The notes under the pieces were generated by a model. The model saw nothing but the letters and a program-made list of their open reading frames with translations. It made no database searches and was not told the DNA's origin. A stretch of DNA of 64,000 nt from [Clostridium] celerecrescens 18A. GTDB lineage: Bacteria; Bacillota; Clostridia; Lachnospirales; Lachnospiraceae. Below, one piece after another: positions 60,107 through 64,000 of the stretch. The position numbers were made by a program, and so were the translations under genes. The stretch spans positions 2,542,001-2,606,000 of the forward strand of contig NZ_PGET01000001.1 in NCBI RefSeq assembly GCF_002797975.1, read 5' to 3'. The number at the start of each line of letters is the position of its first letter. The first letter of the stretch is position 1.

Positions 60107-61093
60107 TTAATTCTTCTTACGGTTTCTATATACATCAGCAAAAACAGCAACAACTAATACAAGACCTGTTGCAACCTGCTGATAGTGTGTCTGCAACCCT
60201 ACAAATGGCAAACCTGTTTTAAGTACGGAAATAATAAACACACCGATCATAGTACCTGCAATCGTACCGGTACCACCTGCCATTGAAGTTCCTCCGATTA
60301 CCACACCCGCGATGGCATCCATTTCAAAACCAGCACCTCCGCCCGGAAGCAAGGTTGAATAAATGGTAGAATATGCAAGGCCCGCGACCCCAGCAAAGGT
60401 ACCGCTGATGATATATGCGATGATAAGGTACTTGTCAACATTAACACCGGAAAGCCGTGTGGCCTCTTTGTTGCTGCCAAGTGATAGGATATACCGTCCA
60501 GTTTTCGTCTTGTTCAATATGATGGCCATAACGACGGCTGCTGCGATCAGAAGCACAAAGCCAGTGGGAATCAGCAATCCGCTTGCTGTTTTTATCTTAA
60601 AAAGGCAGCGGTACCAGCCTTCAGGATCGGATCCGGATTTCCAGGTAACCGATTGAGCACCAGTGATAATGGAACCAATTCCCTTTGACAGCATCATTGT
60701 GCCAAGGGTAGCAATAAAAGGCGGTAACCCCATTTTAGCCACCAGCAAGCCATTTATCACACCAAAAATCATGCCGATAAGAATACAGATAATGATTGTC
60801 AGCCACATTGGAAAACCTTTGTTAACGCTCAGATAACCGGCCACCAGACCTGACATGGTCAATACGGTACCGATCGACAGGTCGATCCCGCCCGTTGCAA
60901 TTACAAAGCAGATGCCGATTGCCATAAATCCGATATAATACGATGCGTCAAATATATTTACCATGGTGTTGTAGGTGGCAAACCGGGGATTCATTATGCC
61001 AAATACCCCATAAATAACAATCAGTGCCATCAATGCAACCAGTCTCTGTGTACCGATTGCCTTTACAACCGGATTGTTTTTCAGTTTTTCCAT
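60107..61093 (-). CDS. Sugar ABC transporter permease (RbsC-like, CUT2)
   Basis: 328 residues, about nine or ten membrane segments. Family stretches are FVIATGGIDLSIGTVLTMSGLVAG near 63, LPPFIATLGTMMLSKGI near 125, LGSNKEATRLSGVNVDKY near 207 and GAGFEMDAIAGVVIGGTSMAGG near 255. It forms a homodimeric pore energised by the ATPase encoded 17 bp upstream. AGGAGGAGAAAG precedes the ATG. Confidence 0.95.
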   Translation of the reverse strand: MEKLKNNPVVKAIGTQRLVALMALIVIYGVFGIMNPRFATYNTMVNIFDASYYIGFMAIGICFVIATGGIDLSIGTVLTMSGLVAGYLSVNKGFPMWLTIIICILIGMIFGVINGLLVAKMGLPPFIATLGTMMLSKGIGSIITGAQSVTWKSGSDPEGWYRCLFKIKTASGLLIPTGFVLLIAAAVVMAIILNKTKTGRYILSLGSNKEATRLSGVNVDKYLIIAYIISGTFAGVAGLAYSTIYSTLLPGGGAGFEMDAIAGVVIGGTSMAGGTGTIAGTMIGVFIISVLKTGLPFVGLQTHYQQVATGLVLVVAVFADVYRNRKKN

Positions 61094-61110
61094 CTCTTTC
61101 TCCTCCTGGA

Positions 61111-62604
61111 TTAATTTCTCAAGGTGGCCGCAGTCATGATACGTTCCTGCGTCACTTCTTCAATGGGAAGCTCTCCTGTGATACGTCCCTCACACATCAC
61201 GATGACCCTGTCACTCATACGAAGAATCTCCGTCATTTCCGAAGATATCATGATGATGGATTTCCCCTGTTTTACCAGTTCATTCATTAATTGGTAGATC
61301 TCACTTTTCGCACCTACGTCAATTCCCCTTGTAGGTTCATCAAAAATCAGGATATCACAGTTTTTGATCAGCCATTTTGCTATGACTACCTTCTGCTGAT
61401 TCCCACCTGATAAGTTCATTACCAGCTGGTCCACACCGGGAGTCTTGATATTCAATGTTTTCACATACTGTTCCGCTTCCCTATTTTCTTTTTCCTTATC
61501 AATGAACAGACCATGGATAAAGTCTGGCAGGGAAGCCATGGATGCATTTTCGGCTACTGTTTTCTGGATGACAAGGCCAAACCGTTTCCGGTCCTCAGAC
61601 AAATATCCGATTCCGTGCTTTACCGCATCCTCAGTTGTCTTTATCTCCGCCTTCTTACCATTAATGAATATATCCCCGCTTTCCTTTCTGTCAGCCCCAA
61701 AGATCACTCTGGCTGTCTCGGTTCTGCCTGCTCCCATCAGTCCGGAAAAGCCAAGGATCTCACCTTTATGCAGTTCAAAGCTGACGTCTTTTACCAGTCT
61801 TCCAGCATTTAAATGCTCCACCTTAAGGACAACCGGTGAGCCCTCCGGAACATTGCTCACCTGCTTCGGAGTTTCGTAAATCACACGCCCTACCATCATA
61901 TTGATGATGTCATCCTTGGTGGAATCCTTAGTAATCAGTGTACCCACATAACTGCCGTCACGCATAACCGTCACCCGGTCCGTAATAACCTTGATTTCAT
62001 CCATCCGATGGGATATGTAAACGATTCCCATTCCTTTGGCCCTTAAATCCCTGATGATTTTAAACAGCTCCTCGATCTCAGCCTCTGTCAAGGCTGCTGA
62101 GGGCTCATCAAATACAATCAGCTTTACTTCTCTTGAAATTGCCTTTGCAATTTCACACATCTGCTGCCTTCCTACGGTTAAATTTCCCATGGTTTCCGCC
62201 GGGTTAATATCTATGTTCAGTTTGTCAAACAGCTTCTTGGCCTCCCTGTTCATCTGGGCATCATCAATCAACCCGCCATTCATCATTTCCCGGCCAATGA
62301 AGATATTCTGCGCGACAGTAAGATGATTCATCATATTAAGCTCCTGATGTACAATGGCAATTCCTGTGTCCTGGGCTTCCTTTGGTGTCGAAAACTCCAT
62401 CTCTTTTCCTTCAAACTCGATCGTACCAGAATCCTTTGAATAAATACCGGTAAGTATTTTCATCAGTGTGGATTTTCCTGCACCATTCTCACCCATTAAC
62501 GCGTGAACCTCGCCGCCTTTTACTTCCAGGTCCACATGATCCAGTGCATGCACACCGGGAAACGACTTGTCAATCCCCTTCATTCTAAGCATCACGTCGC
62601 TCAC
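61111..62604 (-). CDS. Sugar ABC transporter ATPase (RbsA/MglA-like, duplicated NBD)
   Basis: About 497 residues with two ATPase halves. The first has Walker A GENGAGKSTLMK and Walker B LIVFDEPSAALTEAE. The second, as usual for CUT2 proteins, has a degenerate Walker A (GLMGAGRTE), with NLSGGNQQKVVIAKWL and ILIFDEPTRGIDVG. Start uncertain: GTG at 62604 (GGAAGGTGG just ahead), GTG 62595 or ATG 62592; an ATG at 62619 is too close to GAGGAG. It is the first gene of the importer operon. Confidence 0.93.
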   Translation of the reverse strand: MSDVMLRMKGIDKSFPGVHALDHVDLEVKGGEVHALMGENGAGKSTLMKILTGIYSKDSGTIEFEGKEMEFSTPKEAQDTGIAIVHQELNMMNHLTVAQNIFIGREMMNGGLIDDAQMNREAKKLFDKLNIDINPAETMGNLTVGRQQMCEIAKAISREVKLIVFDEPSAALTEAEIEELFKIIRDLRAKGMGIVYISHRMDEIKVITDRVTVMRDGSYVGTLITKDSTKDDIINMMVGRVIYETPKQVSNVPEGSPVVLKVEHLNAGRLVKDVSFELHKGEILGFSGLMGAGRTETARVIFGADRKESGDIFINGKKAEIKTTEDAVKHGIGYLSEDRKRFGLVIQKTVAENASMASLPDFIHGLFIDKEKENREAEQYVKTLNIKTPGVDQLVMNLSGGNQQKVVIAKWLIKNCDILIFDEPTRGIDVGAKSEIYQLMNELVKQGKSIIMISSEMTEILRMSDRVIVMCEGRITGELPIEEVTQERIMTAATLRN

Positions 62605-62632
62605 AATTCCACCTTCCATCTCCTCTGATTAT

Positions 62633-62654
62633 AAGAGCGAACCGTTTCGCTCTT
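62633..62654. promoter_or_regulatory. 9-bp inverted repeat upstream of the RbsA-like gene
   Basis: AAGAGCGAA (62633-62641) and TTCGCTCTT (62646-62654) are perfect inverted copies separated by CCGT. It lies 29-50 bases ahead of the start codon, between likely promoter and ribosome site, so it is either an operator or a 5'-leader hairpin. Confidence 0.5.
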
Positions 62655-62705
62655 TCTACTATCATTATATATACTCCAATTTTTTTTCCTATAGAGGATC
62701 TTACA

Positions 62706-62750
62706 AAAAAAGAGGAATATTTTACTTTTCCGTAAAATATTCCTCTTTTT
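62706..62750. terminator. Strong bidirectional terminator
   Basis: AAAAAGAGGAATATTTTAC (62706-62724) and GTAAAATATTCCTCTTTTT (62732-62750) form a perfect 19-bp stem with a 7-nt loop and A/T tracts on both sides. It ends the sensor operon, whose last stop is at 62802, before the importer promoter. Confidence 0.85.
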
Positions 62751-62801
62751 CCTTCTTCTGTATGGACCGATGAATCCGCAAAGACATATACTATATGATA
62801 A

Positions 62802-63776
62802 TTAAAATGGAAACAGCAATTTTTGATTTTCATCCGTGTAGATATTATCTACCGTAATGATCTCGGTTTCAGAATGAATGATCTTCTCCACCTTCTTTCC
62901 CTTTGCAATTTCCACAGATTTCTGTATTCCCAAGTATCCCATGTTAAAAGGTTTCTGTACAATGAGTGTATCAATGATTCCTTCTTCCAGATATTGGATA
63001 CCCTCCACATCATTATCAAACCCCACAATATATATCTTATGTTTCAGATCCTTTTCCCTCACAGCCCGTGCAACCCCCACTGTGGAATATAAATTCAGGC
63101 CGGCAATCAGGTTAATTTCCGGTTTTTCTTCCAGAAGCTGCTTTGTCTTCTCATATGCCTGTTCATAGTCTGAATTGCTGTATAATACAGTTTCAATCCG
63201 GTTTTCGTATTCGCCAAGCCCGGTCCTGACTCCCTGTTCGCGTTCAATGGCGGTGGAAGAAGCTTTTACAAACGACATAATGGCGATTTTTGTATCCTCT
63301 TTCATATAATCCAGCATTTTGCTGCCCATCTGGATTCCTGCCTCTATGTTATCCGTGCTGACACATAACTCAGCAAGGTCCTCATCAAGCATGGAATCCA
63401 ACAGAATCAGTTTGATACCGGCCTTCTTTATTTTCCATGCGGAATCTGTCATCTCCGAATACCTGATGGGTGACAATGCAATCACATCGGGTTTCAGTTT
63501 GATTGCTTCGTCAATGTATTTCTCCTGTGTTGCATAATCGTTTTCAATTTGAGGAGCAAGAATAACGAGATCAGCCTGATACTCCCTTGCCGCACTTTTT
63601 GCACCGGTTATCATAGACATCCAGAAGTCATTTGTTTCATCCATAACCTTGGGAATAAAAACAATCCTTACTTTTTTGTTCTCTCTAAATTCCTCCAGTC
63701 GGAGCAAGGATAAAGCAAAGCAGGCAGCTGCAAGCAGAAGCAGCAATAAGACTATTCCATTTTTATGCTTTTTCAT
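62802..63776 (-). CDS. Membrane-tethered sugar-binding protein of a sensing module (Peripla_BP_4)
   Basis: About 324 residues. One strongly hydrophobic N-terminal helix (7-25, with a weak lipobox AAAC at Cys19) tethers a type-1 sugar-binding domain: VRIVFIPKVMDETNDFWMSMITGAKSAAREY, IYIVGFDNDVEGIQYLEEG and VQKPFNMGYLGIQKSVE. The start at 63776 follows AAGGAGG; the longest frame adds 33 residues that belong to the kinase region. The gene overlaps the histidine kinase stop by 14 bp, not a permease. That points to a sensor accessory that reports sugar occupancy to the kinase. Confidence 0.88.
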   Translation of the reverse strand: MKKHKNGIVLLLLLLAAACFALSLLRLEEFRENKKVRIVFIPKVMDETNDFWMSMITGAKSAAREYQADLVILAPQIENDYATQEKYIDEAIKLKPDVIALSPIRYSEMTDSAWKIKKAGIKLILLDSMLDEDLAELCVSTDNIEAGIQMGSKMLDYMKEDTKIAIMSFVKASSTAIEREQGVRTGLGEYENRIETVLYSNSDYEQAYEKTKQLLEEKPEINLIAGLNLYSTVGVARAVREKDLKHKIYIVGFDNDVEGIQYLEEGIIDTLIVQKPFNMGYLGIQKSVEIAKGKKVEKIIHSETEIITVDNIYTDENQKLLFPF

Positions 63777-64000
63777 CTGTATCCTCCTTTTGCTCCGGTA
63801 GAAGGCAGGGGATTTCAATGGTAATGGCCGTTCCAATTTCCTTTTCGCTATCCACCTGAATTCCATATTCCTCACCGTAATACAGCTTTAAGCGGTTCTG
63901 TATATTCCCAAGCCCCACTCCATTGTGTTTTCCTCCGGTTTTATTTCTGTTTTGGAAAAGATTCTGTAGAGTCTCTTTTTCCATCCCTACTCCATCATCC
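63763..64000 (-). CDS. Sensor histidine kinase, C-terminal part (cut by window end)
   Basis: Only the last 78 or so codons are present and the frame is open to position 64000. DDGVGMEKETLQNLF is the G1 box, GVGLGNIQNRLKLYYGEEYG the G2 box of the HATPase domain, followed by GTAITIEIP, as in YesM/LytS-type kinases. Its gene overlaps the tethered sugar-binding protein. A response regulator is expected just beyond the window. The target is likely the importer operon at 58.9-62.6 kb. Confidence 0.88.
   Translation of the reverse strand, partial: DDGVGMEKETLQNLFQNRNKTGGKHNGVGLGNIQNRLKLYYGEEYGIQVDSEKEIGTAITIEIPCLLPEQKEDTDEKA

Overview
The window looks like the chromosome of a low-to-medium GC, carbohydrate-specialised anaerobic Firmicute, most likely a Lachnospiraceae (Clostridium cluster XIVa, Lacrimispora/Enterocloster-like). 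The signs are strong AGGAGG ribosome sites, many LacI and YesM/YesN regulators, several sugar ABC operons, a clostridial 2-oxoacid:ferredoxin oxidoreductase, and no phage, IS, rRNA or intact tRNA gene. Nearly everything is a catabolic cassette, and most genes lie on the minus strand.

1-24.9 kb: plant cell-wall (pectin-type) sugar island. A minus-strand operon (23.7 to 12.3 kb) encodes a fucose-isomerase-like protein, a split transketolase, a glycerol-kinase-like FGGY kinase, then GH78, GH127 and GH42 glycosidases. A divergent LacI regulator has a perfect palindrome over the operon's -10 region. YesM/YesN (12.2-9.4 kb) precede a second operon (9.3-0.2 kb): a family-1 sugar ABC importer, an (alpha/alpha)6 glycosidase, a DUF4038 apiosidase-like hydrolase, a DUF1537 four-carbon acid-sugar kinase, an Asp/Glu racemase-like protein and a BKACE (DUF849). 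Isomerase, kinase, two-part transketolase and an apiosidase-like enzyme together fit the described non-oxidative D-apiose pathway. None of the glycosidases has a signal peptide, so oligosaccharides are probably imported and trimmed in the cytoplasm.

24.9-30.9 kb: a DUF5692 membrane protein, hypA, an unusually large iron-sulfur/GltD-type flavoprotein and hypB, opposite a FadR-type regulator. No hydrogenase structural gene is present.

31.2-38.2 kb: a glycosaminoglycan operon (EIIA, GH88, EIIB, EIIC, EIID, heparinase II/III, LacI regulator) in the gene order of the streptococcal RegR hyaluronate locus. An AT-rich polysaccharide deacetylase follows on the other strand.

39.6-54.5 kb: a long minus-strand locus with a Liv-type ABC importer, an IlvD/EDD dehydratase, a LacI regulator, a ketose-epimerase-like TIM barrel, an OYE-family Fe-S flavoenzyme, a zinc alcohol dehydrogenase, an SDR and a fumarate-reductase-like flavoprotein. 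A KDPG-aldolase-like protein fused to a VOC domain is divergently transcribed and lacks the aldolase catalytic Glu and Lys. I cannot name the substrate. This is the best candidate for an undescribed pathway.

54.6-64.0 kb: a cytoplasmic beta-propeller protein, a two-subunit 2-oxoacid:ferredoxin oxidoreductase, an RbsBCA-type sugar importer, and a membrane-tethered sugar-binding protein overlapping a histidine kinase cut by the window end, which suggests a ligand-sensing module for the importer.

Repeat structure includes two exact 51-bp tandem units at 42.4 kb, three copies of a short AAAGCCACAAG stem-loop family (30.9, 54.5 and 58.9 kb), and a tRNA-like 3'-half relic at 30.95 kb. Start sites were chosen by ribosome-site spacing and several were moved inward from the longest reading frame.
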